DNA from: 'Nostoc azollae' 0708
GTDB lineage: Bacteria > Cyanobacteriota > Cyanobacteriia > Cyanobacteriales > Nostocaceae
Reading direction: 5' to 3'
NCBI RefSeq assembly: GCF_000196515.1
Contig: NC_014248.1
Coordinates: 3,724,001-3,788,000 of the forward strand
Length of the DNA stretch: 64,000 bases
The notes below the pieces were generated by a model. That model made no database searches. It was not told the DNA's origin and saw only the letters and a list, made by a program, of their open reading frames with translations. Positions 49,123 through 58,198 of this stretch are shown piece by piece; the stretch's first letter is position 1; every line of letters begins with the position of its first letter. A program made the position numbers and the translations under genes.

Positions 49123-49630
49123 TCCTTTTTCTCCCAATCGTTGCTATCTATGATTTGATATTAATTTGGTTGCAGTTATGCACCATTGACGTTCTCACAA
49201 CTTTAGAGGTGAGATTCTTGGGTTGCTCAAACCGTGAATCACTCCCGGACTTACAAAGCATAGCGTGTCCTTACAGACACCTCCTCAAGCTTGAGTTCGG
49301 GTGCGCCCCACCCTACCTGACTCAATTAAATTTTGCGCCATCTGCATAAATTATAGATACGGCACAAAACTTTCCATACCACCACTTAAAGGATTCTATG
49401 CCAAAGTTGACCCCGTTAAGATGAAGTTTCTTGTTTTGTGCAGATTAAGAAAGAAAGGTTAATATAACCTGTAATCCAGACAACCTTTAACGAAAACCAC
49501 AAACTTTCCTCAAGTCAACTATTTACGATATTCCAGGTGGTGTGTCACAACTTGGGTTACCGCCGCAGGGTGAGGATATATTGGCAAAGTGTGGTTTTAC
49601 TTTAGGAAATTGGGTACACAAGGAGTAACA
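49123..49630. other. Divergent apcF/glnA promoter region
   Basis: About 500 bases with no gene. A perfect palindrome GGTTAATATAACC lies at 49457-49469. I looked for a GTA-N8-TAC NtcA box, expected for glnA, and found none with the full consensus. AGGAG at 49621-49625 is the glnA ribosome site. Confidence 0.5.
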
Positions 49631-51064
49631 ATGACAACCCCACAAGAAGTGTTGAAAAGAATAAAAGATGAAAAAATTCAGATGATTGATCTGAAATTCA
49701 TCGATACACCAGGTACATGGCAGCACCTTACGGTTTACCAGAACCAAATTGAGGAAAGCTCATTTACTGATGGTGTACCCTTTGACGGTTCCAGTATTCG
49801 GGGTTGGAAAGGCATCGAAGAATCCGACATGATAATGGTCTTAGATCCCAACACAGCTTGGATCGACCCGTTTATGAAAGAGCCAACTCTAAGTATTATT
49901 TGTAGCATTAAAGAACCACGTACAGGCGAATGGTACAACCGTTGCCCCCGTGTAATTGCCCAAAAAGCAATAGATTATCTGGCTTCCACAGGACTCGGTG
50001 ACACAGCCTTTTTCGGTCCAGAAGCTGAATTCTTCATCTTTGATGATGTCCGCTACGACCAAACCGCCAATGAAGGCTACTATCATGTAGACTCTGTAGA
50101 AGGTCGTTGGAACACCGGTAGAAAGGGTAAAAACGGTGAAGTGGATGGTCCTAATCTGGGTTACAAAACACGCTTCAAAGAAGGTTACTTCCCAGTTCCT
50201 CCAACCGATAGCTTCCAAGATATTCGGACAGAAATGTTGTTGACAATGGCAGCTTGTGGCGTACCCATTGAAAAGCAACACCATGAAGTTGCAACCGGTG
50301 GTCAGTGCGAACTCGGTTTCAAATTTGGTAAGTTAATCGAAGCTGCTGACTGGCTGATGACCTACAAATACGTTGTCAAGAACGTGGCTAGAAAATACGG
50401 CAAAACCGTTACCTTCATGCCCAAACCCATTTTTGGTGATAACGGTTCTGGTATGCACTGTCACCAGTCTATTTGGAAGGGTGGTCAACCCCTTTTTGCA
50501 GGTGACAAATATGCTGACATGAGCGAAATGGGACTCTACTACATCGGTGGTATCCTCAAGCACGCTCCAGCATTGTTGGGAATCACAAACCCCACTACAA
50601 ACTCTTACAAGCGCCTCGTCCCAGGTTATGAAGCACCAGTAAACTTGGCTTACTCCCAAGGAAACCGTTCTGCTTCTGTGCGGATTCCTCTGTCTGGAGA
50701 CAACCCCAAAGCCAAGCGATTGGAGTTTCGTTGTCCTGATGCCACTTCTAACCCTTACTTAGCCTTCGCAGCCATGCTTTGCGCTGGTATTGACGGTATC
50801 AAGAACAAAATTCATCCTGGTGAACCCTTAGATAAGAATATCTATGAACTTTCTCCAGAAGAACTAGCTAAGATTCCTTCTACTCCAGGTTCTTTAGAAC
50901 TAGCTTTGGAAGCACTGGAAGATGACCACGCTTTCTTAACTGCAACTGGCGTATTCTCAAAAGATTTCATTCAAAACTGGATTGACTACAAACTGGCTAA
51001 CGAAGTGAAGCAGATGCAGTTGCGTCCTCATCCCTACGAATTTTTTTTGTATTACGATTGCTAA
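49631..51064 (+). CDS. glnA: Glutamine synthetase type I
   Basis: A 477-residue GSI that joins ammonium and glutamate, the main entry point of nitrogen, including that fixed in heterocysts. Readable motifs are [11 protein letters not shown], the metal-binding [45 protein letters not shown] and [17 protein letters not shown] lies just before ATG 49631; the frame open from 49589 is not needed. The C-terminus [14 protein letters not shown] ends the family pattern. Activity is controlled by IF7 (gifA) downstream. Confidence 0.97.
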   Translation: MTTPQEVLKRIKDEKIQMIDLKFIDTPGTWQHLTVYQNQIEESSFTDGVPFDGSSIRGWKGIEESDMIMVLDPNTAWIDPFMKEPTLSIICSIKEPRTGEWYNRCPRVIAQKAIDYLASTGLGDTAFFGPEAEFFIFDDVRYDQTANEGYYHVDSVEGRWNTGRKGKNGEVDGPNLGYKTRFKEGYFPVPPTDSFQDIRTEMLLTMAACGVPIEKQHHEVATGGQCELGFKFGKLIEAADWLMTYKYVVKNVARKYGKTVTFMPKPIFGDNGSGMHCHQSIWKGGQPLFAGDKYADMSEMGLYYIGGILKHAPALLGITNPTTNSYKRLVPGYEAPVNLAYSQGNRSASVRIPLSGDNPKAKRLEFRCPDATSNPYLAFAAMLCAGIDGIKNKIHPGEPLDKNIYELSPEELAKIPSTPGSLELALEALEDDHAFLTATGVFSKDFIQNWIDYKLANEVKQMQLRPHPYEFFLYYDC

Positions 51065-51093
51065 TGGCAATTGAGCAATAATAGTAAATTTTT

Positions 51094-51120
51094 AAGCCAC
51101 CCTCAAGGGTGGCTTTTTTT
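51094..51120 (+). terminator. Rho-independent terminator of glnA
   Basis: AAGCCACCCT and AGGGTGGCTT form a strong GC-rich stem followed by seven T residues, 30 bases after the glnA stop. The same hairpin could also stop leftward transcripts from gifA. Confidence 0.93.
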
Positions 51121-51210
51121 ATAGAAGTAGCGGTATAGGGGAGATGAGGGAGGTGGGAGAATCATCTATTCCTCTGAACTCCTGGCTTCTGACTCCTGAA
51201 ATCCTACTCT

Positions 51211-51411
51211 TTAGCTCATCGCTGCATTACTCCGGCTATAAAGGGTCTGAGTGGTAGGATCTACTTTCCCTTGAATGGGATTCCAATAGTGAGATACTTC
51301 TTCGGGAAGACCAAGTTCTTGTGCCGCACGCATCAGCATGGATTGTTGACGGTTTTTAACTTGCTGATGTTGACGAACCATTAATGCACGGGACTTTTCT
51401 TGAATAGACAT
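51211..51411 (-). CDS. gifA: Glutamine synthetase inactivating factor IF7
   Basis: A 66-residue basic, probably disordered protein that binds and inactivates GlnA when ammonium is plentiful. RQHQQVKNRQQSMLMRAAQE and LGLPEEVSHYWNP are family motifs. Arg8, Arg21 and Arg28 are present; from memory of published work these contact GS. It is convergent with glnA. Transcription is known to be repressed by NtcA in other cyanobacteria, and a consensus NtcA box lies upstream. Confidence 0.93.
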   Translation of the reverse strand: MSIQEKSRALMVRQHQQVKNRQQSMLMRAAQELGLPEEVSHYWNPIQGKVDPTTQTLYSRSNAAMS

Positions 51412-51465
51412 AGCTTTAGTCCTCTCTATTTTTTATTAATAGAATTAATTTTCTTTCACACATTT

Positions 51466-51499
51466 ATGATAGTAGCTGAAATTCTGTATCGTAAGCTAC
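51466..51499 (-). promoter_or_regulatory. gifA promoter with consensus NtcA box
   Basis: GTA at 51486-51488 and TAC at 51497-51499 are separated by exactly 8 bases (palindromic GTA-N8-TAC). On the gifA strand a TATCAT -10-like hexamer lies 14 bases downstream (51466-51471). The box therefore covers the -35 region, which fits repression. Confidence 0.75.
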
Positions 51500-51705
51500 G
51501 AAATAGCAATTTCATCACAAAACTTCACACTTAAGTGATCGCAGCTTCCAGAATTCGAGTCAAAAGCCAGAAAGATCACCGCTGAATATCAAGGGTTTGA
51601 TATCCCATAGCTGAAAATAGGAATTTTTCTCGCAAGAATCCTCTATTATTAATTTCTATTCAAATTTAATAATAATTAAGAGTAATAAAATTTAACTTAT
51701 TTTTT

Positions 51706-52773
51706 ATGTCCGACACCTTAACAAACCTAACCTATCAGACTGTTCAACAAGGAAAGAATTCTTTCAGTCTTGTGAGCAAGACCCTAACCTCACAGTTAAC
51801 GAAGCTAGTGCATCCCACACTATTACCGATGAGCCAACATATCCCGCAAGAATTAATACTCAAACTGGAAAACAGATTGAACCAGTTGCTAGAAACAGAC
51901 TGGCAAGATGGCCAAACAGGAATATATCCCCACAGTTGATTATTTGATCATTCTTGGGAAGACTTTTTCCGCTACTATCTATTAATATGGCTAGAGGTAC
52001 CCCTGATATGGGAGCGAATCACCAAAAATCGCCTGCAATATCTTTCAGCAGAAATAGATCAAGAAGGCTATCCCAGCTACTGTGTGCAGAATTTTCATCA
52101 CCAAACTAACGGTTATTTAAGTGACCTATGAGCTAATTTGTATGACTGATATGACTTACAGGTAGAAATTTTGTTTGGTTGTTTAGCTGATGCCATGCGG
52201 CGACCTATTCTCGCTCCCCTGAAACAGGGATTGGCAAAATTCCAATCTCTTCCACAAAAACAAATCCGAATTTTAGATGTAGCTTATGGAACTGGTCTGA
52301 CTCTAAAAATGATTCGAGCCGCTTTACCTCAAGTTTCTTTATTCTGGACTGATTTATCACCAGCTTATTTGCCGAAAGCCAATGAGCTATGATCTCAAAA
52401 TCCTGTGGAATTACCACAACTTCTACAAGCCAACGCCGAAGAATTGCCTTATCTAGATGACTAATTTCATGCAGTAACGTCTGTTTTTCTCTTTCATGAG
52501 TTGCCAGCGTCTGTGCGTCAAATAGGTATTGAGCAATGCTTCCGAGTCACAAAACCAGGAGGAACTTTTATTATTTGTGACTCGATTCAATTGAGTGATT
52601 CACCGGAAATGGAATTAATGATGAACAATTTCCCAAAAACCTTCCATGAACCTTACTAAAAGAATTACACTGCTGATGATTTGGTAGAGCGTTTGAAGAA
52701 GGGCGGGTTTAGTTAGATTTAGATGCGAAGGTACCTTTTTAGTAACTATTATATCGCTAACAAGCAGGCTTAA
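51706..52773 (+). pseudogene. SAM methyltransferase with eight nonsense codons, no frameshift
   Basis: One frame of 356 codons from ATG 51706 to TAA 52771-52773. A class I methyltransferase core is readable: RILDVAYGTGLTLKMIRAAL (usually VxGTG), PQVSLFWTDLSPAYL and FHELPASVRQ, PGGTFIICDS. Premature stops are at 51937 (TGA), 52129 (TGA), 52147 (TGA), 52390 (TGA), 52462 (TAA), 52657 (TAA), 52714 (TAG) and 52720 (TAG). The gene lies beside gifA, in the glnA-patX interval. Confidence 0.85.
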
Positions 52774-53349
52774 TTATGGATTGTAACCGTTGACAATTTC
52801 ATCCTGATCAGACAAGAGTTGTAAACGGCCGACTGCTGACTGATATAGCTACCAGCAGTACACCAAAATCAAATTTCTTGTCAGTCAAGAAGAGAAAATG
52901 GGAATTCCAAAGGGTTTAAAATAACGGGGGAAAGGGCAAGGGTTTTCCCCTTTCCCCATTCTCGGTTTCCTTCACAAGATTTGACATAATTTGGCTTAAT
53001 TAAGCCTAGTTACAGCGATTCTCAGGTAAATTAACCATATATTTTTTCGCACCTAGATATAATGGCACTTCACCATTTCGTTAGCGTAGCGGATCGTCAA
53101 ACCCTGCCTCCATAGCTCACTGACTGCATAGCATATCGTAGAGATAGAGAAGAGTAGGCACAAAGAAAAAAATACATCAACAGGAGTGTGGTCTAAATAC
53201 TGAAAAATGCTGTAACTATCCAACTTGGTATCGCATCAACTTTTCAGCTAGGTTAGCACTTATATATCAGTGATGAGTAACTGGGTCACCAATACAAGGT
53301 TAGGTTTTTGCAATTACCGGATGTTTTGAAGAAGTACTAAACTCCAGTC
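52774..53349. other. Gene-poor region
   Basis: No gene seen. A GGGGAAAGGGCAAGGGTTTT / CCCTTTCCCC inverted pair lies at 52925-52960. Short motifs such as CGTTAGCGTAGCGGATCG (about 53086-53103) belong to the scattered palindromic repeats of the window. Confidence 0.5.
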
Positions 53350-53530
53350 AGTTGTGTAGTGCTTTAACTGTCTTTATCTCTGTCAGAGAAGATGAATTTA
53401 CAGAACGGTTGTTGAGTTGTGTAGTGCTTTAACTGTCTATATCTCTGTCGAGGAAAATAAAATTTGGAAGTGTTGTTGAGTTGTATAGTGCTTAGGCTGT
53501 CTTTGTTTCTGTCCGACCAATTGTGTCCAG
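53350..53530 (+). repeat. Tandem repeat with exact 65-bp period, about 2.8 copies
   Basis: Units start at 53350, 53415 and 53480, each beginning GTTGTGTAGTGCTTTAACTG or a close variant and followed by TCTnTnTnTCTGTC. The last third of each unit diverges more but again ends in GTTGTTGA. The array lies in the stretch downstream of patX (leftward gene). Confidence 0.85.
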
Positions 53531-53613
53531 GATATGGGACACCCGATTATTCCGGTAAATTGATTTCTGTTCTGGTAATCAATTCTCCTAAAAGCAGTTT
53601 GACCCAGGGGGTG

Positions 53614-53850
53614 TTAAACGGCAGAACTTATGTTTAGGAAAAATTCTATGGACTCCTTACGTCCACTACCGCGATGAGGTGCTGGCTGTTCTGGTTGGTT
53701 AGGACCGGGTTTGGAATTGTCTGCAAGCAGCTTTCCTGAACCAGAATTAGCAATCAGCAAATGGGAAAGGCTAGTGAACATTGCGTCGTAGTTAAAAGCT
53801 AAGGAGCCGAATACCAGACTCGATACTAAAAGTGAAATGGCAGCACGCAT
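53614..53850 (-). CDS. patX: PatX-type heterocyst-inhibiting peptide precursor
   Basis: A 78-residue small protein. Residues 1-22 form a signal-like hydrophobic segment (ISLLVSSLVFGSLAF) and residues 60-64 are RGSGR, preceded by His59, the peptide that inhibits HetR. PatX proteins of heterocystous cyanobacteria have this layout and act as a PatS-like diffusible inhibitor. In Anabaena PCC 7120 the patX gene (asl2332, from memory) lies in the same glnA-hetR neighbourhood. The 14 residues after RGSGR (KESIEFFLNISSAV) are somewhat long, so a tail extension is possible. A TCCGGA promoter motif lies upstream. Confidence 0.85.
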   Translation of the reverse strand: MRAAISLLVSSLVFGSLAFNYDAMFTSLSHLLIANSGSGKLLADNSKPGPNQPEQPAPHRGSGRKESIEFFLNISSAV

Positions 53851-53882
53851 AGTAGATGTCTATTTTAGAACTCTCTACTTCA

Positions 53883-53913
53883 CTGATACTTAGCTTTTAG
53901 ATAATGATCCGGA
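53883..53913 (-). promoter_or_regulatory. patX promoter with TCCGGA motif (DIF-type)
   Basis: TCCGGA (53908-53913) is followed on the patX strand, 19 bases later, by the -10-like TATCAG (53883-53888), 33 bases before the ATG. TCCGGA near -35 marks heterocyst-development promoters (DIF class) in Anabaena, and patX is one of them as I recall. The hexamer also occurs several times elsewhere in the window, so position is what matters. Confidence 0.6.
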
Positions 53914-53951
53914 CAATTTATAAAAAAGTATTGTATTTAACTGCAAAAAAA

Positions 53952-55700
53952 TCAATTTGATACTTCGTCGATATGTTCGACAAGTAGCCAATTACCAGAT
54001 AAATTTGCACGACCCCAGACAGTAAGCTTTTGATTTTGGGTCAGGAGTTGCAGTTGCTCATCAATGCATGATCCCAAAGTCACAACTTGCCAAGTTCTCG
54101 GTAATAATTGAGTTGAGTTTGTGATAGTAAACCTGTAGTCTTGTTGGTCTAGACGATTAAAAATGCCTATGAAACAATCAAGATTCGAGTAATCACGCGG
54201 TTCAACTGATAAACAAGGACAATTTCCACTGGTGGGATAGGTTTCTGAGTTATCTAAATAATGAATTTGCCAGTCTAACCAGTCTGGATGATTCATTGGT
54301 AAATTGAACAAGGGAACAATTGCAGTAGGTGATCGCTCATCAGTTAATAAAGCTGTTTGCAACTTCCTCACTGGCAAATCCCTGGGCTGACAGTTTAACT
54401 CACAACACAGAGCAGCTGCCATACCCGCTGCTTGACCAATACCCATGACTACAGGTTGCACTCTGGTAGCCCCATTAGCAATATGGGATACAGAAATATT
54501 TTTCTCACAGACCAGCAAACCATCTGTAGACTTAGGAATCAGAGAACGATAGGGTATAGTAAAGGGTGTTCCTGTCCAACGTCCCCCCCAGCGAATAGAT
54601 TTGGGTTGCAGTAAGAACTTGACACCAGGATAATGATGGTCATTGGCGTAGTTACCGACTGCGATCGCATCATCAAACTTAGCGGCAACTGTACCACCTG
54701 CTAATGGTAGGATATCCTGCTCACAGACAGTAATGAGTCCCTCTAAGCGGCGACTTTCCCGAAAATAGGGATGAAGTGCAAAAGCTGGAGAGAGACTAGG
54801 AAAAACTCCTTCTGCTAAACCGTAGCGTCTACCAAGCTGAGTTTGGATAAAACGGGCAAAGTTCTGACTATGCCAGAAACATTCTTGGTTAAACTCACGT
54901 CTTGCTATATCTGACTTTATCAAACGCCCGACATCTTGGCCGTAGTCGTTGCCACAAATAGGCCAGTTGATCATAAACCGATTTCCAGGCAAACGTCCAT
55001 AGTTCAAAAATTTTTCTGCCCCATAGTCATCCCAAGCCCCAGTAAACAGCAATGGGTCATAATTAGGAGCAGATGGAATTTCTGGGGCGATACTTTCCCC
55101 AAAATCCTCCATCAGTACAACCCAAGTCGGTGCTTGCACAGGATATTTTTCAGTCAGAGAGTTAAAATTTCCTGGTGCGCTAGTTTCTCCCCACTCTGAC
55201 TTTAGTTCCCAACCCCAACGGTAAGGTACTTCCCCTAAAGCCAACAAATCTCCTAACTCTGTACCATCAAGAATAATTTTGGCGTTGACTGTGAAATCTG
55301 CAAAGCTTACACCTGTAATACAGTCTCCCTGATGCAATACTCCTAAAGGGATTCTTCCCGATATCCATTGTAGATTGGGTAATTCCTGCACCCAGGCTGC
55401 AAAAATTTCTGCAGCTATACGCGGATCATAACTAAAAAAGCTCACCCAACTATTATCTAATCCTCCTGGCTGTCGTTGGTGTAATTCTTGTATAAACGCT
55501 CCCCATAGACCTGTTTGGAAAGATTGTAATTCATTGCCATCCGTTGCAGATACGCCAGTATATGTTAACATTCCGCCTAACCAGCAGAATTCGCTAACCA
55601 GGATAGTTTTAGCGCCTCGTCGTGCTGCTTGGATAGCGGCCGCAGTTCCACCGGTTGCCCCTCCGACCACTAAGACATCTGTTGTATAGGTTTGATTCAT
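53952..55700 (-). CDS. FAD-dependent oxidoreductase
   Basis: A 582-residue protein of the FAD_oxidored group. The N-terminal Rossmann motif is VLVVGGATGGTAAAIQAARR, with the following GGMLTYTG typical of the family. TVAAKFDDAIAVGNYANDHH and GIGQAAGMAAALC are further FAD-binding parts. The C-terminal 120 residues form a separate strand-rich region (QDYRFTITNSTQLLPRTWQV). Substrate unknown. The gene is intact and lies between patX and a decayed kinase. Confidence 0.85.
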   Translation of the reverse strand: MNQTYTTDVLVVGGATGGTAAAIQAARRGAKTILVSEFCWLGGMLTYTGVSATDGNELQSFQTGLWGAFIQELHQRQPGGLDNSWVSFFSYDPRIAAEIFAAWVQELPNLQWISGRIPLGVLHQGDCITGVSFADFTVNAKIILDGTELGDLLALGEVPYRWGWELKSEWGETSAPGNFNSLTEKYPVQAPTWVVLMEDFGESIAPEIPSAPNYDPLLFTGAWDDYGAEKFLNYGRLPGNRFMINWPICGNDYGQDVGRLIKSDIARREFNQECFWHSQNFARFIQTQLGRRYGLAEGVFPSLSPAFALHPYFRESRRLEGLITVCEQDILPLAGGTVAAKFDDAIAVGNYANDHHYPGVKFLLQPKSIRWGGRWTGTPFTIPYRSLIPKSTDGLLVCEKNISVSHIANGATRVQPVVMGIGQAAGMAAALCCELNCQPRDLPVRKLQTALLTDERSPTAIVPLFNLPMNHPDWLDWQIHYLDNSETYPTSGNCPCLSVEPRDYSNLDCFIGIFNRLDQQDYRFTITNSTQLLPRTWQVVTLGSCIDEQLQLLTQNQKLTVWGRANLSGNWLLVEHIDEVSN

Positions 55701-55807
55701 ATATTGATATCTTGAGGAAATTTGTCATGCTGATTATATATTGCATTAGATTAACTATTGGCGTAACTCACTGAAATTAAATTGAGATTATTTATGAATA
55801 AAATCTT

Positions 55808-56362
55808 GAAAATAGGTACTTTGCTGAGATAACTTACGAAGTTACCGATCTTTTATCTAACAAGACTAATTTTGGAATTACTTATAAAGTCAGATACTTT
55901 AATCACCAAAACCAACCAATTCGGATTTTAAAACAACTCCAACTACCGATAGGACCTAAATTAAATATTGAAAATCTTCCTAAATACGTAGACACAAATA
56001 AACATAATTTTGTAACGAAATGTAAATTACTTGAAACCCTTGGGATTGCTTGATTCCCCTTTGCTGCATTCGCCATGACATAGTTATAAATTTTTCCGCC
56101 CACCTACTTATTCCAGAACAGCAACAAATATTAAATCAATATTGGCAAGAATATCTGCGACTTTTCAGAGTAGAAACCCAAGCATTAGGCAAATTGGGAG
56201 AAGAGTATCAACAAATTCCGACGATTTTTGAATATTTTGATGAACAGGATGAATACTTTTATGTGCAGGAATATACTGAAGGTCATTCTTGAAATTAAGA
56301 AATTAAACCAGGTCAAAAACTATCAGAATAAAAAACCATACCTTTATTAATTGAGATATTGG
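55808..56362 (+). pseudogene. Serine/threonine kinase N-terminal fragment interrupted by a MITE
   Basis: The frame reads ITYEVTDLLSNKTNFGITYK, RILKQLQLPIGPKLNIENLP, then the MITE (55983-56108). Removing the MITE and one TA gives NLPIPEQQQILNQYWQEYLR with no frame change, followed by LGEEYQQIPTIFEYFDEQDE. Stops (TGA after GHS at about 56290, TAA twice) and loss of the catalytic loop follow. It is the N-lobe of a Nostocales Ser/Thr kinase. The 3' end runs into a PIN-domain fragment. Confidence 0.75.
55983..56108. mobile_element. 126-bp MITE, copy 2
   Basis: Identical in length to copy 1 at 34588-34713 and nearly identical in sequence (for example GGGATTGCTTGATTCCCCTT). Flanked by TA at 55981-55982 and 56109-56110. 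Left end AATACGTAGACAC, right end GCCCACCTACT. Confidence 0.85.
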
Positions 56363-56965
56363 ATGACAAACGAGCCAGCCGATCATCATGTTGTCGCTGC
56401 TGCTATAGTTGCTACAGCACCAGTAATTGTTACTACTAACCTTGATGACTTTCCTGAAGCATCTTTAGCTTCTTATGAGATTGAGACTTGACATCCAGAT
56501 GATTTTTTAGTCTACTTTGATGAGCAAAATCCAGGAACAAGGATTAAAGTTATTTGGAAACAGTCTAATGAGCTTAAACTTCCAAGGAGTATTCCTGAAA
56601 CCCTTGACAAGTTAGAAAACGATAATTTAAAAAGAAAGAATAAAGTACCAAAATTTACTCGTAGTATTCACTGCCAATTTTATGCTGATGAAATTGTACA
56701 AACTGCCAAAAAGACCTTGGGTAGACTAGGTATGGCAGCAGCAGGAGGGGGTAAATGCTATGAGGGTAAACGGTATCGACTCTGGCAAAAAGGAGAAATT
56801 TTAACAATTACTGCTAAAGACAACCGTGGTGATATTCTCAGCCTTGAGAATGGCGTAATTGGTGGATATCTTTCATCAGCAGATGTTGAAGGATTCCAAA
56901 TATTTGAACAAACCTTAGAGCAACAATTAGAAGAAGCTAAAAGAAAGAAATATCAAACTTCATAA
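56363..56965 (+). pseudogene. PIN-domain toxin tail fused to an unknown C-terminal segment
   Basis: One frame of 201 codons with a single TGA at 56489-56491. The first part, EPADHHVVAAAIVATAPVIV followed by TTNLDDFPEASL, is the C-terminal half of a VapC-like PIN toxin (DxHVxAAA...TxNxxDF). The second part has TAKKTLGRLGMAAAGGGKCY, YRLWQKGEILTITAKDNRGD and a coiled tail ending EEAKRKKYQTS; I do not recognise it. The join follows a kinase fragment and suggests deletion-driven fusion. A product could only start downstream of the TGA, for example at 56717 (TTG). Confidence 0.55.
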
Positions 56966-57021
56966 CCTAACCTCAACCAAAAAATGTTAAATCTAGTAAC
57001 GTTGAATGATAAGAAACCAAC

Positions 57022-58071
57022 GTGAAAGCACAAGTATTTAGAGGCGTAAATCAATTATCCTACGAAGAAATCCCAGTTCCGACACTGGAAGCAGATGAAG
57101 TCCTGGTACAGGTGCGGGTTGTGGGTTTGTGTCAGTCAGATGTTAAAAAAATTCGTTATCCTTTGTATGAACCACCTCGCATATTTGGACACGAAACGGC
57201 TGGAACGATCGCATCTGTAGGTTCTCAAGTACAAGGGTGGATGCTAGGACAACGGGTAGCGGTGATGCACCATATACCATGTATGCGTTGCGCCTATTGC
57301 TTAAATGATAATTTCTCGATGTGCGATGTTTATAAACATATCTCCACTACCGCAGGTTTTAATCCTAGTGGTGGTGGTTTTGCTGAGTATGTGAAAGTAC
57401 CAGGCCATATTGTGCAGAATGGTGGGTTAATTCCTATTCCTGATGATATCAGTTTTGAAGAAGCCAGTTTTGTTGAACCGACTAATTGCTGTTTAAAAGC
57501 TCTTGATAAAGCTAAAGTTGGACCAGGACAAACTGTGTTAGTAACTGGGGCTGGTCCAATTGGGTTAATGTTTATAATGTTGGTGAAGTATTTTGGTGGG
57601 AGAGCGATCGCAACTGACCTGCTACCTTCTAGAATTGAAAAAGCTGTGCAAGTGGGAGGAGCAGAAGCGGCTTTTGATGCCCGTGATCCTGATTTACCAG
57701 GAAAGATTCAAGCTTTAACTAGAGGTATGGGTGTTGATTTCACGTTGTTAGCTGTCCCCAGTGATAAAGCATTTTTTCAAGCATTAGACTGTACCCGCAA
57801 AGGTGGAAGAATTCTCTTTTTTGCTGAGTTTCCCGATGAAGTGGAAATTCCCATTAACCCAAATATTCTTTATCATCGAGAAATTGACCTAATGGGTAGT
57901 TATAGTTCATCTTACCGTCTGCAAAGTCTATCTGCGGATATAGTTTTTAATCGTCGCATTGATGTTAAAGCCTTGATTAGCGATCACTATCCCCTACAAG
58001 ATTTATCACAAGCTGTAAACCAAGCGATCACACCCACACCAGAAACGTATAAAATTTTGATTTATCCCTAA
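57022..58071 (+). CDS. Zinc-dependent medium-chain dehydrogenase
   Basis: A 349-residue alcohol/polyol dehydrogenase-type enzyme. Catalytic zinc ligands are the Cys in GLCQSDVKK, the His/Glu of FGHETAG and a Glu in FVEPTNC. The structural zinc is held by CMRCAYCLNDNFSMC. The NAD(P)-binding loop is VTGAGPIGLMF. The family includes threonine and sorbitol dehydrogenases; the substrate is unknown. The start is GTG 57022, directly before KAQVFRGVNQ. Confidence 0.9.
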   Translation: MKAQVFRGVNQLSYEEIPVPTLEADEVLVQVRVVGLCQSDVKKIRYPLYEPPRIFGHETAGTIASVGSQVQGWMLGQRVAVMHHIPCMRCAYCLNDNFSMCDVYKHISTTAGFNPSGGGFAEYVKVPGHIVQNGGLIPIPDDISFEEASFVEPTNCCLKALDKAKVGPGQTVLVTGAGPIGLMFIMLVKYFGGRAIATDLLPSRIEKAVQVGGAEAAFDARDPDLPGKIQALTRGMGVDFTLLAVPSDKAFFQALDCTRKGGRILFFAEFPDEVEIPINPNILYHREIDLMGSYSSSYRLQSLSADIVFNRRIDVKALISDHYPLQDLSQAVNQAITPTPETYKILIYP

Positions 58072-58198
58072 TTTGGTAATGGGTAATTGGTAATAAGAAA
58101 AGGATTTTTAGTGAATACCTTTCATTCTAAAATCCTGTTCATCCTTAAATCCTGGACATCCTGATATGGCTTGCGCCACGCTACGCTATCAGACAATT

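Noticed and set aside
49123-49630. NtcA box upstream of glnA
   Set aside because: Expected from the literature, but no GTA-N8-TAC with full consensus was found by eye, so it is not claimed.
51706-52773. Stop-codon recoding in the methyltransferase frame
   Set aside because: All three stop codons occur inside the frame and neighbouring genes use them as normal stops, so pseudogene decay is simpler.
53350-53530. CRISPR interpretation of the 65-bp tandem repeat
   Set aside because: The 'spacer' parts resemble each other and the repeat lacks GTTTC/GAAAC ends, so it is a plain tandem repeat.
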